Positions 26,859 to 35,606 of a DNA stretch of 64,000 nt are shown here, piece after piece. The notes beneath the pieces were generated by a model. It was not told the DNA's origin. It made no database searches and saw only the letters and a program-made list of their open reading frames with translations. The stretch lies in contig NZ_VJZR01000003.1 in the NCBI RefSeq assembly GCF_007097365.1, positions 186,001 through 250,000 on the forward strand. Direction: 5' to 3'. Made by a program: the position numbers and the translations under genes. The stretch comes from Flavobacterium franklandianum (lineage in GTDB: Bacteria; Bacteroidota; Bacteroidia; Flavobacteriales; Flavobacteriaceae). Each line of letters begins with the position of its first letter. The first letter of the stretch is position 1.

Positions 26859-27095
26859 ATGACAAAATTACAAGTACGTGCTTTTCTATACCAATTAGGC
26901 GGTTTTGGAATATTATTTATTTTATTCCGATTTTTGATTGGAAGTTACACCAATTTAGAAGGCTTTTGGATACCAATGACCGCTTTTGTAATTGGCACCA
27001 TTTTATCACCAAAATTTCAAGCAGCCAAAACGAAAGAAGGAGAAAAATTGTTTATGTCTTGGTTGTTTATAAAAGGAGTCAAGGAAATCGGGTAG
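26859..27095 (+). CDS. Small membrane protein, unknown
   Basis: A 78-residue protein with two hydrophobic helices (LGGFGILFILFRFLIG and GFWIPMTAFVIGTIL). It follows the THUMP methyltransferase by 31 bases on the same strand and converges with the DUF6048 gene, leaving eight bases between the stops. I recall similar short proteins in other flavobacteria but no function. Confidence 0.75.
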   Translation: MTKLQVRAFLYQLGGFGILFILFRFLIGSYTNLEGFWIPMTAFVIGTILSPKFQAAKTKEGEKLFMSWLFIKGVKEIG

Positions 27096-27103
27096 TGGAA
27101 ATA

Positions 27104-27937
27104 TTATTTTTTAACACTTTTCTTTGGCTTAATTGTTTTCTTATATAAAGGAATAAAATAAGTAACAGTATAATTAAATCCAGCTCCGAAATTCCCTGCA
27201 TACGTTCTGTTGAAGCCCGGAATATAAAGGTTTTCAAAATTGTCGCTTGGTTTTTTGTCAAAAAGAAGCATATTCATTCGAAGACTGAAACCCACGAATA
27301 TGTTATTGTAAACTTTTACTTTTACTCCAGTAACGACCTCTGCCCAACCTGCGGTTAATCCGTTGTATGATTTTCCAGAAGTTTGCCAAGGCAATTCTCC
27401 CCAATAAGGATTGGCGTCGTATATTTTGAAACTGTTCAATTCTTGGTTAAAGGTACTAAAACCACCTCTTAATCCTATGGAAATTATGTTCTCCATATCC
27501 AACCAGTTTTCATAAAAATTATAATCAAAACCTACTTTTAGATAGGTTCCTTTAGTGGTGGTATTCAATCGGTCGTCTTCGGTTGTTTTGTTTTCACTTC
27601 CTAGTTCGGCGGCTGCGTAATAATTTTTGGTCAGGCGGTAATCGCCTACCAATTCGATTCCTTTATAATTAGAATCATATAAACCACGGGTCAATTTATA
27701 CAAATCGACACCCACTCGAACACCATATCGATCTTTTTTTACTGGTACAATAGTGTCTTTTTTTACGGGAACAATTGTATCGATTTTTGCAGTTACTACT
27801 TTTGGAGCCTCTGGAATTTTGCTTACAGATTCTTTTTTTTCTGAAGTAGTTTTGGTTTCAGTAGTTTCTTGAGCCTGTGCCAAAACCTGTACTATCAGAA
27901 GACAAAAACTAAAAAAATACTTTAATGTGTGTTTCAT
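27104..27937 (-). CDS. DUF6048 outer-membrane-type protein
   Basis: A 277-residue protein with a signal peptide (ending near LAQAQ), a low-complexity linker containing a tandem DTIVPVKK repeat (about 53-68), and then beta-barrel-like sequence (KGTYLKVGFDYNFYENW, AGNFGAGFNYTVTYFIPLYKK). It matches DUF6048, an envelope family of Bacteroidota. Its start overlaps the end of the DUF6452 gene by 29 bases, the standard partner arrangement. Function unknown. Confidence 0.85.
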   Translation of the reverse strand: MKHTLKYFFSFCLLIVQVLAQAQETTETKTTSEKKESVSKIPEAPKVVTAKIDTIVPVKKDTIVPVKKDRYGVRVGVDLYKLTRGLYDSNYKGIELVGDYRLTKNYYAAAELGSENKTTEDDRLNTTTKGTYLKVGFDYNFYENWLDMENIISIGLRGGFSTFNQELNSFKIYDANPYWGELPWQTSGKSYNGLTAGWAEVVTGVKVKVYNNIFVGFSLRMNMLLFDKKPSDNFENLYIPGFNRTYAGNFGAGFNYTVTYFIPLYKKTIKPKKSVKK

Positions 27938-28448
27938 TTTCGTTTGCTATATTACTTTTTTCGACTGAAATGACTTGCATCCATTTACCTTTGGTTATTG
28001 GTACTGCGGTTTGAATATAAGGATTGTTTGGCACAAAAGTAAAAAGGGTTTTGAAACCGCAAGCTCTTGATACAAAAACATCTTCTTTTGTGTAATTGAA
28101 CGTGACTTCATCAATGTCTATCAATGTAGGATTTGGATTGCCTGAGTTCAGAATAAAAGTATATTTAGTTGAATTGGAGTCCGTTTTTAATGGGATTGAA
28201 ATGCTGCTTCCGTTGGTTAAATATTGCGCATCACCTGAAGCACCAGAGTTAAAAACAATGCCTTCGGTCATTCCGTCTCCAATGACTTTTAGATTTGTTA
28301 CATTTTTCAAAACAGATGCATTCGAAATATTATAAAAATCAATTACCAAACGAGGTGTTGTGGGGGTATTGGCATCGCAAATGTCATCTTTCTCACAGCT
28401 GGAAGAAGTGAATAGGATAATTATTAAAAGAGCAATTATTTTTTTCAT
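27909..28448 (-). CDS. DUF6452 lipoprotein
   Basis: A 179-residue lipoprotein (signal MKKIIALLIIILFTSSSC, lipidated Cys 18) with the family-typical start EKDDICDANTPTTPRLVIDFYN and end segment VEKSNIANENETHIKVFF. DUF6452 and DUF6048 genes regularly follow rlmD in Bacteroidota, as here. They probably form an envelope module, but no biochemical role is known to me. Confidence 0.85.
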   Translation of the reverse strand: MKKIIALLIIILFTSSSCEKDDICDANTPTTPRLVIDFYNISNASVLKNVTNLKVIGDGMTEGIVFNSGASGDAQYLTNGSSISIPLKTDSNSTKYTFILNSGNPNPTLIDIDEVTFNYTKEDVFVSRACGFKTLFTFVPNNPYIQTAVPITKGKWMQVISVEKSNIANENETHIKVFF

Positions 28449-28462
28449 AAATCTTTAAATAT

Positions 28463-28510
28463 CAATGGCAATAACAATGGCAATAACAATGACAATAACA
28501 ATTTCAATGG
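28463..28510. repeat. Hexamer-period repeat in the leader of the DUF6452 gene
   Basis: Units CAATGG and CAATAA alternate about eight times (period 6, super-period 12) just upstream of the DUF6452 start at 28448. It is a low-complexity tract in the probable 5' untranslated region. Confidence 0.8.
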
Positions 28511-28540
28511 CAAAAATTAAATCAAATAACTGCTCACTTT

Positions 28541-28574
28541 CCCTGCAACCTGCAACCTGCCACCTGAAATCTGA
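28541..28574. repeat. Degenerate heptamer array behind rlmD
   Basis: On the minus strand, directly behind the rlmD stop (28576), units CAGATTT, CAGGTGG, CAGGTTG, CAGGTTG, CAGGGAA appear with period 7. Same style and position as the arrays behind murQ and tlpA. Confidence 0.75.
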
Positions 28575-28575
28575 A

Positions 28576-29988
28576 TTATCTCCTCTCCAAAAGTACAACA
28601 TTTTCTACGTGATGCGTTTGCGGAAACATATCTACTGGTCGAACGCGAGTTACTTTGTATTTTTCGTCCATCAAAGCTAAATCTCTTGCTTGTGTCGCCG
28701 AGTTGCAACTAACATAAACAATTTTTGAAGGTTCAATTTTCATAATTTGTTCAATCACATCTTTGTGCATTCCGTCTCGTGGAGGATCCGTGATAATCAC
28801 ATCAGGCTTACCGTGTTGCGCAATAAAAGTTTCGTTAAAAACCACTTTCATGTCTCCTACATAGAACTCGCAATTCGTAATTTCGTTGCGTTCAGCGTTT
28901 GCTTTGGCATCAATAATCGCTTCGGGGACGCTTTCTACACCAATCACTTTTTTTGCATTTTTAGAAACAAATTGTGCAATCGTCCCAGTTCCTGTGTACA
29001 AATCATACACAATTTCGTTACCAGTAAGTCCAGCAAAATCTCGGGTAATTTTATACAATTCGAATGCTTGGTCGGAATTGGTTTGGTAAAAAGATTTCGC
29101 ATTAATACTAAATTTCAAACCTTCCATTTCTTCCAAAATGTAATCTCTTCCTTTATATAACTTTATATTTTGATCGTATAAAGTATCGTTTGCTTTACTG
29201 TTAACCACATATTGCAGCGAAGTAATCTGCGGGAATTTCTCGTAAATATGGTCTAAAAGCAATTCTCTATTGGCTTTGTCATTTTCGAAAAACTGAAGTA
29301 AAACCATAATTTCTCCAGTCGAAGCAGTACGCATCATCAAGGTTCTAAGCAAACCTTCGTGATTTCTTGGATTGAAAAAAGTTAGGTTATTTGCATTGGC
29401 GAAATCCCGAACTTCATTACGAATTGCATTTGATGGATCTTCCTGTAAATGACATTTGTTGATGTCTAGAATCTTGTCCCACATTTTCGGAATATGGAAG
29501 CCAAGTGCGTTTCTATTTCCTAAATCCTCGGTACTGCCAATTTCTTGTTCTGTTAACCAACGGCTGTTCGAAAACGAAAATTCCATTTTGTTTCTATAGA
29601 AAAATTGTTTTTCGGAACCTAGAATCGGTTCAAATTCAGGAAGTGCTACTTTTCCAATTCGTTGTAGGTGGTTGAAAACCTCGTTTTGTTTGTAATACAA
29701 TTGCTGGCTGTAGTTCATATTCTGCCATTTGCAACCGCCACAAACTCCAAAATGTTCGCAAATAGGTTCGATTCTATGTTCAGAAAATTCGTGAAATTTC
29801 ACGGCTTTTCCTTCATAATAGGCCTTGCGCTTTTTGAAAGTTTGTACATCAACCACGTCGCCCGGAACAACATTGGGAATAAAAATTACTTTTCCATCTG
29901 GGGCTTTTGCCACCGAAACGCCTTTTGCACCTGCATCAAGGACTTTTATATGATCAAAAACGATCTTGTCTGTATTTTTCTTTGCCAT
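28576..29988 (-). CDS. rlmD: 23S rRNA (uracil-C5)-methyltransferase, RlmD family
   Basis: A 470-residue TrmA/RlmD-type enzyme. It has an N-terminal TRAM domain (about 10-60), an iron-sulfur cluster Cys set in CEHFGVCGGCKWQNM, the SAM-binding VYDLYTGTGTIAQFV, and the catalytic-loop segments ITDPPRDGMH and VYVSCNSATQARDL (nucleophile Cys in SCN). It methylates U in 23S rRNA; the exact position (1939 or another) cannot be read here. It heads the rlmD-DUF6452-DUF6048 operon. Confidence 0.93.
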   Translation of the reverse strand: MAKKNTDKIVFDHIKVLDAGAKGVSVAKAPDGKVIFIPNVVPGDVVDVQTFKKRKAYYEGKAVKFHEFSEHRIEPICEHFGVCGGCKWQNMNYSQQLYYKQNEVFNHLQRIGKVALPEFEPILGSEKQFFYRNKMEFSFSNSRWLTEQEIGSTEDLGNRNALGFHIPKMWDKILDINKCHLQEDPSNAIRNEVRDFANANNLTFFNPRNHEGLLRTLMMRTASTGEIMVLLQFFENDKANRELLLDHIYEKFPQITSLQYVVNSKANDTLYDQNIKLYKGRDYILEEMEGLKFSINAKSFYQTNSDQAFELYKITRDFAGLTGNEIVYDLYTGTGTIAQFVSKNAKKVIGVESVPEAIIDAKANAERNEITNCEFYVGDMKVVFNETFIAQHGKPDVIITDPPRDGMHKDVIEQIMKIEPSKIVYVSCNSATQARDLALMDEKYKVTRVRPVDMFPQTHHVENVVLLERR

Positions 29989-30092
29989 AGCGCAAAAATA
30001 AGTCTTTGAATGGTTTTATAAATTCAAATTGGGAAATATTTTTGAAAACTTGTTATTTCTCCAAAATTAATTAAGGAAATGAGTCTTTGCGA

Positions 30093-30536
30093 TTACCGTT
30101 TCCGTTTAATCAATTCATAATTGACAATGGCTAGGCCATAGAAAACAGTATCGGCAGCAATTTTCCCGAGAATGATTCCCATAAAATAATTTCCAGTCAA
30201 AATCGGCATCCAATACATACAAAAAGGGCGAATGAAGAAAAGATCAAGTAGGGCGGGATAACCAAATTCTAAGAGTAAATTTCGAATTAGGAAAAGGATT
30301 TCTTTAAGAGACGTTTTTTTATCCAATAAACGATTGGCTTTGACCAATTTTTGGTACGCCATAAATAAAATAACCCCATAAAACGCAACGTATTCGGCAA
30401 AAGTGATTAAATAAGCCGTAGTCAATCCATCAAAGATTCGGCTGAATTGAGAACTGGCTAATACGGCTGATGTTGCTGATAATTCAGCATATTTATACCG
30501 ATCAAACCATTCTTTGAAATTGGATTTATTGAACAT
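30093..30536 (-). CDS. Membrane protein, unknown (conserved-looking)
   Basis: A 147-residue protein with about three membrane segments (LITFAEYVAFYGVILFMAY, GYPALLDLFFIRPFCMYWMPIL, GIILGKIAADTVFYGLAIVNYELI). The pattern FIRPFCMYWMP suggests a conserved core. I recall no family name. It stands alone upstream of an 80-bp palindromic repeat. Confidence 0.75.
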   Translation of the reverse strand: MFNKSNFKEWFDRYKYAELSATSAVLASSQFSRIFDGLTTAYLITFAEYVAFYGVILFMAYQKLVKANRLLDKKTSLKEILFLIRNLLLEFGYPALLDLFFIRPFCMYWMPILTGNYFMGIILGKIAADTVFYGLAIVNYELIKRKR

Positions 30537-30552
30537 TTTTTGTTTTTAAAAA

Positions 30553-30632
30553 AGCCACAGATTGCTTCGCCAATTTGCTAACGCTCGGGGCACAGATTTT
30601 AAATTATTGTAAAAATCTGTGAATCTGTGGCT
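30553..30632. repeat. Dispersed palindromic element, copy A
   Basis: Perfect 11-bp inverted ends AGCCACAGATT / AATCTGTGGCT enclose a second inner pair (CACAGATTTT / AAAAATCTGTG) and a GC-rich core GCTTCGCCAATTTGCTAACG. Related cores occur at 58044-58121, 36204-36287 and 43559-43698. Confidence 0.8.
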
Positions 30633-30650
30633 AAATATTTTAAACATTTA

Positions 30651-31637
30651 TTACCACAATTGATGCACTTCTGGTTTGATGTATTTTTCATAAATAGCAT
30701 TCATTGCTGCAATTTTTTCAGGTGTCAATTTTGGTAAATCAAAAACCGATAAATTCGATTCTACGTGACTAGCTTTTGAAGCTCCTGGAATAATACAGCT
30801 GATTTCGTTGAAACTCAAAATCCATTGCAAGGCAATTGGCGCCAAATTAGGAACTCCTGGAAACAAAGCTTTCAAGGCTTCAACGGCTTTCAAACCCAAT
30901 TCATAATCAATTCCAGAGAATGTTTCTCCTTTGTCGAAAGCGGCTCCGTTTCGGTTGAAATGTCTATGGTCTTGCGCTCCAAAAGTAGTTTTAGCATCGA
31001 ATAATCCAGTAAGAAGTCCGCTGGCCAAAGGAACTCTCGCAATGATACCAATATCCTTTTTCTGTGCTTCCTTGAAAAACAATTCGGATGGTCGTTGACG
31101 GAAAAGGTTGAAAATAATTTGCACCGTGGTCACATTTGGATATTCAATAGCTTTGAGTCCTTCTTCCACTTTTTCGACGCTGACGCCCAAGTTTTGAATT
31201 TTTCCTTGTTCTTTCAAACGGTCAAACAATTCGAAGATTTCGGGACGATAATAGACCTCGTTTGGCGGGCAATGCAATTGGATTAAATCTAAAGTTTCGA
31301 GTCCAGTTCTTTTCAAACTATCTTCCACAAATTTTTGTAATACTTTGGGTTGGTAGCCTTCATTCGAATGTGGATTTATAAATCGCCCACATTTTGTACC
31401 AACATAAATACGTTCGGAACGAGAGCGAACGACTCTTCCAACGGCGGTTTCGCTCAATCCATTTTCGTAAACATCGGCGGTGTCAATGAAATTTACGCCG
31501 TTGTCAATAGCGGTGTTAATCAATTCGTCTGCGGTTTTATCATTGAATGGGGAACCCCATTTTCCGCCCACTTGCCAAGTTCCCAATGCTATTTCTGAGA
31601 TGTTGAAATTCGTTTTGCCTAATTTTCTGTAGTTCAT
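30651..31637 (-). CDS. Aldo/keto reductase
   Basis: A 328-residue TIM-barrel oxidoreductase. The catalytic tetrad is visible as Asp and Tyr in FIDTADVYENGLSE, Lys in YVGTKCG, and His in LIQLHCPP. The C-terminal NADPH-binding segment reads IIPGASKASHVESNLSVF. The substrate is unknown; the closest groups are the YghZ/Tas-like or L-glyceraldehyde reductase-like AKRs. It is followed 24 bases upstream by the SGNH hydrolase gene on the same strand, so co-transcription is likely. Confidence 0.9.
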   Translation of the reverse strand: MNYRKLGKTNFNISEIALGTWQVGGKWGSPFNDKTADELINTAIDNGVNFIDTADVYENGLSETAVGRVVRSRSERIYVGTKCGRFINPHSNEGYQPKVLQKFVEDSLKRTGLETLDLIQLHCPPNEVYYRPEIFELFDRLKEQGKIQNLGVSVEKVEEGLKAIEYPNVTTVQIIFNLFRQRPSELFFKEAQKKDIGIIARVPLASGLLTGLFDAKTTFGAQDHRHFNRNGAAFDKGETFSGIDYELGLKAVEALKALFPGVPNLAPIALQWILSFNEISCIIPGASKASHVESNLSVFDLPKLTPEKIAAMNAIYEKYIKPEVHQLW

Positions 31638-31661
31638 TTTTATTGTTTTTATATGGAAAGT

Positions 31662-32306
31662 TTATTTTTTTGATAGTACTTTTTCAATTGCTTTTTCTGC
31701 CAAAGAATTCATCACTTCATATCCTGCTTTATTCGGATGCACTCCGTCATCGGCATAAGCAGCTTTCAAACCTTTTCGTTCATCTACCAATGCTGAATAA
31801 TAATCCAAATATAGGATTTCATTGGCATCAGAATACTTTTTTATCATTGTATTGAGCGTCACAATTTTTTCGGCAGGAAACGAACCCGGTTTCCAATGGA
31901 AATCATAAGCAGGCAAGACCGAGCATAAAATTACTTTGATTTGGTGGGCTTTGGCCAATTCCGCCATCGAAAAAATATTATCAGTTATCATTTCTAAAGT
32001 TGAAGGCCCGGTGTTTCCGGCAATATCATTGGCTCCAGCCAACAAGACAACAATCGTCGGTTTCAAAGCAATTACGTCAGCTCGAAAACGAATCAGCATT
32101 TGTGGTGAAGTTTGTCCGCTAATGCCTCGATTTATATACGGTTTTCCAGCGAAAAATTCAGGACAAAGTGCAGACCAAAACTCGGTTATGGAATCTCCCA
32201 TAAAAACGATTCTTTTTTGTCCAGACTTTAGGGCGGGAAGTTTAGAATTTTCCTTTTGGTATTTTTTTAGATAAGGCCAGTCTTGCATTTGTATTTTACT
32301 TCCCAT
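31662..32306 (-). CDS. SGNH/GDSL-type hydrolase
   Basis: A 214-residue protein with all SGNH blocks: GDSITEFW (nucleophile Ser, about 36), GISGQTS (Gly), GANDIAGN (Asn) and DGVHPNKAGYEVM (Asp and His). There is no convincing signal peptide; the first residues (MGSKIQMQDWPYLKKY) are polar. It likely deacylates or deacetylates a carbohydrate or lipid ester. Its position beside an aldo/keto reductase does not define the substrate. Confidence 0.9.
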   Translation of the reverse strand: MGSKIQMQDWPYLKKYQKENSKLPALKSGQKRIVFMGDSITEFWSALCPEFFAGKPYINRGISGQTSPQMLIRFRADVIALKPTIVVLLAGANDIAGNTGPSTLEMITDNIFSMAELAKAHQIKVILCSVLPAYDFHWKPGSFPAEKIVTLNTMIKKYSDANEILYLDYYSALVDERKGLKAAYADDGVHPNKAGYEVMNSLAEKAIEKVLSKK

Positions 32307-32517
32307 GTTTAATAAACGAACTTTCTCGTTTTTTTGTAATTACTTAAACGAAGCTAACAAAAATAATGTTTTCGCACTGTAAAACCTATCAAATTAAATT
32401 GATTTTAGAATTAAAAAAATTTTCTACAGCAATACCTAAAGTTTAGTTAAAAAACAAAAGGACAGAGAATCTTAGTCTTTAAAGCCTTAAATTTGAGTCA
32501 ATATAAATAGCAACAAT

Positions 32518-32928
32518 ATGAAACGACATGCAACTGCAGTTTGGAACGGCTCGCTTAAAGAAGGAGCTGGCCACTTGACCACACAAAGTGGAACATTACA
32601 AAATACACAATATTCCTTCAAATCTCGTTTTGAGGAAGGAATTGGTACTAATCCAGAAGAACTTGTTGCTGCGGCACATTCGGGATGTTTTACTATGCAG
32701 CTTTCGGCCTACATCACCGAAGGTGGTTTTGATATAGAAAGTATCGAAACCAAATGCGATATTAATTTGCTAGAAGGAAAAATTGTAAGTTCTCATCTTA
32801 CAGTGAGTGCCAAAATAAAAGGAATTCCGAATGAAACTTTCCAAGAATTGGTCACTAAAGCCGAGGCAAATTGTCCAATATCAAAATTATTCAATACTGA
32901 AATTTCTACAGAAGCCAGTTTGGTTTAA
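32518..32928 (+). CDS. OsmC-family peroxiredoxin
   Basis: A 136-residue OsmC protein with the usual length and both reactive cysteines: the one in AAAHSGCFTMQL (about 57) and the one in EANCPISKLF (about 122). It starts with the family-typical KRHATAVWNGSLKEGAGHLTT. It reduces organic hydroperoxides with thiol donors in the cytoplasm. It stands alone and ends in a strong bidirectional terminator. Confidence 0.95.
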   Translation: MKRHATAVWNGSLKEGAGHLTTQSGTLQNTQYSFKSRFEEGIGTNPEELVAAAHSGCFTMQLSAYITEGGFDIESIETKCDINLLEGKIVSSHLTVSAKIKGIPNETFQELVTKAEANCPISKLFNTEISTEASLV

Positions 32929-32947
32929 ATTTAGATTCTGAAATACT

Positions 32948-32983
32948 AAAAAAGGCTCGATTGTTTCTAATCGAGCCTTTTTT
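32948..32983. terminator. Bidirectional terminator between osmC and cysM
   Basis: AAAGGCTCGAT at 32951-32961 pairs perfectly with ATCGAGCCTTT at 32970-32980, flanked by A-run and T-run on both sides. It serves the converging osmC and cysE-cysM units. Confidence 0.9.
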
Positions 32984-33002
32984 ATGTTTAAAATTATCAC
33001 GG

Positions 33003-33890
33003 TTAATCAAATAAATCCGAGGATAAATAGCGATCGCCTCTGTCACAAATAATGGCAACAATTACTCCAGATTCCATTTGTTCGGCAAGCTTCAAAGCTA
33101 CAGAAACAGAACCTCCGCTGCTCATTCCAGCAAAAACACCTTCTTCGAGTGCTAATCTTTTAGTCATTGCGCGAGCTTCTTTTTCGGAAACTTCTATGAT
33201 GGTATCTACTTTTGAAGCATCAAATATTTTTGGTAAATATTCCTTTGGCCATTTTCGGATTCCAGGAATTTGCGAACCATCGCTTGGTTGTGCACCAACG
33301 ATTTGGATGTTAGGATTTTTTTCTTTTAAATAAGTAGAAGTCCCGATTATAGTTCCTGTAGTTCCCATTGCCGAAACAAAATGAGTAACGGTTCCGTGAG
33401 TATCTCTCCAAATTTCGGGTCCAGTAGTTTTGTAATGGGCTTTCCAATTGTCTTCATTGGCAAACTGGTTGAGCATTACATAACCACCTTCGGCTACTTT
33501 TTTATCGGCATAATCTCTGGAGCCTATAATTCCCTCTTTGGCAGGAGTCAAAATCACGGTTGCACCATAAGCTCGCATCGTTTGAGTGCGTTCTTTGGTA
33601 GAATCTTCAGGAAGAATAAGTTCAATTTCTATATTCAATAATTGGGCAATCATTGCCAGAGCAATACCTGTGTTTCCGCTTGTAGCTTCAATGAGTTTAT
33701 CCCCTTTTTTTATCTCCCCTCTTTCTAATGCAGATACAATCATATTGTAGGCAGGACGGTCTTTTACACTGCCGCCAGGATTGTTTCCTTCCATTTTTAA
33801 AAACAGTTTTATGTTCTTATTTTTAACTAGATTTCGAGCTTCGACTAAAGGTGTGTTTCCTATAAGTTTTAATATATCTTGTGTGTTCAT
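33003..33890 (-). CDS. cysM: Cysteine synthase (CysM-like, O-acetylserine sulfhydrylase B)
   Basis: A 295-residue PLP-dependent beta-family enzyme. The PLP lysine lies in NNPGGSVKDRPAYNMI (about 44), with substrate loop EATSGNTGIALA, PLP-phosphate loop SAMGTTGTIIGTS and GVFAGMSSGGSVSVAL. Length and GGSVKDRPA fit the CysM subgroup. It makes cysteine from O-acetylserine and sulfide or thiosulfate. It starts one base after the cysE stop, so the two enzymes of cysteine synthesis are made together. Confidence 0.93.
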   Translation of the reverse strand: MNTQDILKLIGNTPLVEARNLVKNKNIKLFLKMEGNNPGGSVKDRPAYNMIVSALERGEIKKGDKLIEATSGNTGIALAMIAQLLNIEIELILPEDSTKERTQTMRAYGATVILTPAKEGIIGSRDYADKKVAEGGYVMLNQFANEDNWKAHYKTTGPEIWRDTHGTVTHFVSAMGTTGTIIGTSTYLKEKNPNIQIVGAQPSDGSQIPGIRKWPKEYLPKIFDASKVDTIIEVSEKEARAMTKRLALEEGVFAGMSSGGSVSVALKLAEQMESGVIVAIICDRGDRYLSSDLFD

Positions 33891-33891
33891 T

Positions 33892-34683
33892 CTATTTTAA
33901 CTCTTTTATTTTTACTTCGGTGATGGTTGCATTGGTCACAACAGATTTTTCTGGAATCGATTTTGTAATCCAAGTATTTCCTCCAATAATACTGTTTTTT
34001 CCAATTACGGTTTCACCTCCCAAAATAGTAGCATTTGCATATATGCATACATTTTTTTCAACGGTAGGATGTCTTTTGGTGCTTTTCATGTCTTTGCTAA
34101 CACTCAATGCACCCAAAGTTACACCTTGGTATAATTTTACATATTTTTCAATTACCGTAGTTTCTCCAATGACAATTCCGGTGGCGTGATCGATGAAAAA
34201 TGGGGAGGCAATTTCGGCTCCTGCGTGAATATCGGTTCCTGTGATGCGATGTGCATATTCGCTCATCAATCTTGAAAAAAGCAACATGTCCAGCAAGTAT
34301 AATTCGTGACTCAATCTATAAATAGCGATAGCATGAAATCCAGGATAGGCTAAATAAACTTCATCAATACTGTTAGAAGCGGGGTCATTTTCTAAAATGT
34401 ATGCAGCGTCCTGGTTTAAATTATCTAAAACTGAGGGCAGTTTTTCAAGAAATTTTTCCCAAATAGCATCGCATAAAGCATCTGGTTTTTTAGAGGATAT
34501 CTTTGAAATTTTCTTAAAAAGCATTTCAAGTTCGTCTATACTTTGGTTTAAAGGCGCATTGGCATCAAATAGTGTATAAAATAGTTTCTCGGTAAAAGCC
34601 TCGGTCATTGTTTTAATACCATAATTGATGGAGAAATGACTTTTAAGAGAAGAAATAGAATTTATGATTAGTTCTTTAGTCAT
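33892..34683 (-). CDS. cysE: Serine O-acetyltransferase
   Basis: From ATG 34683 the protein has 263 residues. It has a helical N-terminal region (about 1-130) and a left-handed beta-helix of hexapeptide repeats with the SAT hallmarks GTDIHAGAEIASPFFIDHATGIVIGETTVIEKYV and KRHPTVEKNVCIYANATILGG. It makes O-acetylserine for cysM. An in-frame ATG at 34698 is possible but lies inside a tandem 20-bp duplication, so I prefer 34683. A TACTTTTG -7 element lies at 34723-34716 (minus strand). Confidence 0.92.
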   Translation of the reverse strand: MTKELIINSISSLKSHFSINYGIKTMTEAFTEKLFYTLFDANAPLNQSIDELEMLFKKISKISSKKPDALCDAIWEKFLEKLPSVLDNLNQDAAYILENDPASNSIDEVYLAYPGFHAIAIYRLSHELYLLDMLLFSRLMSEYAHRITGTDIHAGAEIASPFFIDHATGIVIGETTVIEKYVKLYQGVTLGALSVSKDMKSTKRHPTVEKNVCIYANATILGGETVIGKNSIIGGNTWITKSIPEKSVVTNATITEVKIKELK

Positions 34684-34722
34684 AATAATAAAATTCAAAA
34701 GTTAATAATAAAATTCAAAAGT
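34683..34722. repeat. Exact tandem 20-bp duplication in the cysE leader
   Basis: Positions 34683-34702 and 34703-34722 are identical. The duplication lies between the probable -7 element and the cysE start codon and includes TTTTG motifs. Confidence 0.9.
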
Positions 34723-34883
34723 AAGTTGTTTTTAGAAATTGCCGAACAATTTAGGAAAATAAATTTGCAGGTAAAAGCTTTTAAGAAAATCAGAAAGAGT
34801 TGAATTGATTAGCAATTAGAGTTTTGTTGAAGATATTAGTTTAAAAACTATATTTGAATCCTATAAATTTTAATCCTTATGCG

Positions 34884-35438
34884 ATGAAAACTAAATACAT
34901 TTCAAGTTTATTGGTATTGTTTTTAATGATTGTTTTTTCTTGTAAAAAAGAATTGGAGCCACAAGAAAGTTCAGTGGTCAATAATCCTTCGTCTGCCGTC
35001 AGCACATCAGTTTCACCCGCAACACCTTCTGTTTCATCGGCTATTTCATCTCAAAATTCATCTTTGTTGCAACAGAATTCGAATCTAATTGCTTCAGGGA
35101 TGAATCCTCCGCATGGTCAGCCTGGTCATCGATGTGATATTGCTGTAGGGTCACCCCTAAATTCAACTCCTAATAAATCAATTCCAAACCCAGCTGTAAC
35201 GAATTCGGTAACGAAATCCTCTTTACCAGCAATTACAAAATCTAATGCGGTTGCCGTGGTAACCAAACCGGGGATGAATCCTCCGCACGGGCAAACGGGT
35301 CATCGATGTGATATTGCTGTTGGAGCTCCATTGAATTCACCAACTAGCAAAGCTGTTCCTGCTACTACAAATTCTAATTTGAATTCTCAGGTTCCTGCAA
35401 TTTTAAAACTAGATTCGACGGCAACATCGACTAAATAA
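34884..35438 (+). CDS. Lipoprotein with two GHRCDIAVG repeats, unknown
   Basis: From ATG 34884 the protein has 184 residues, with a lipoprotein signal (LMIVFSC, Cys about 19). A Ser/Pro/Thr-rich linker is followed by two copies of a short motif, MNPPHGQPGHRCDIAVG at about residue 73 and MNPPHGQTGHRCDIAVG at about residue 131. Each is followed by (S/A)PLN and separated by another Ser/Thr/Asn-rich stretch. I recall this His/Cys motif from other Flavobacteriia hypothetical lipoproteins, but no function. The paired His and Cys suggest metal binding; that is a guess. Confidence 0.8.
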   Translation: MKTKYISSLLVLFLMIVFSCKKELEPQESSVVNNPSSAVSTSVSPATPSVSSAISSQNSSLLQQNSNLIASGMNPPHGQPGHRCDIAVGSPLNSTPNKSIPNPAVTNSVTKSSLPAITKSNAVAVVTKPGMNPPHGQTGHRCDIAVGAPLNSPTSKAVPATTNSNLNSQVPAILKLDSTATSTK

Positions 35439-35606
35439 TTAATCAATAATTTGTTATGAGAAGAATCGCAAATCAAAAGTTTTATTTTTGAAATTCCACT
35501 GAGGAATGGTAAATTTATAAGTCTAATTGAAGTTGCTATAAAGTTTACTACTTTTGAATTTTAACACACAAATCACAAAATAATAATCCAAAAATAAAGA
35601 GAAAAA

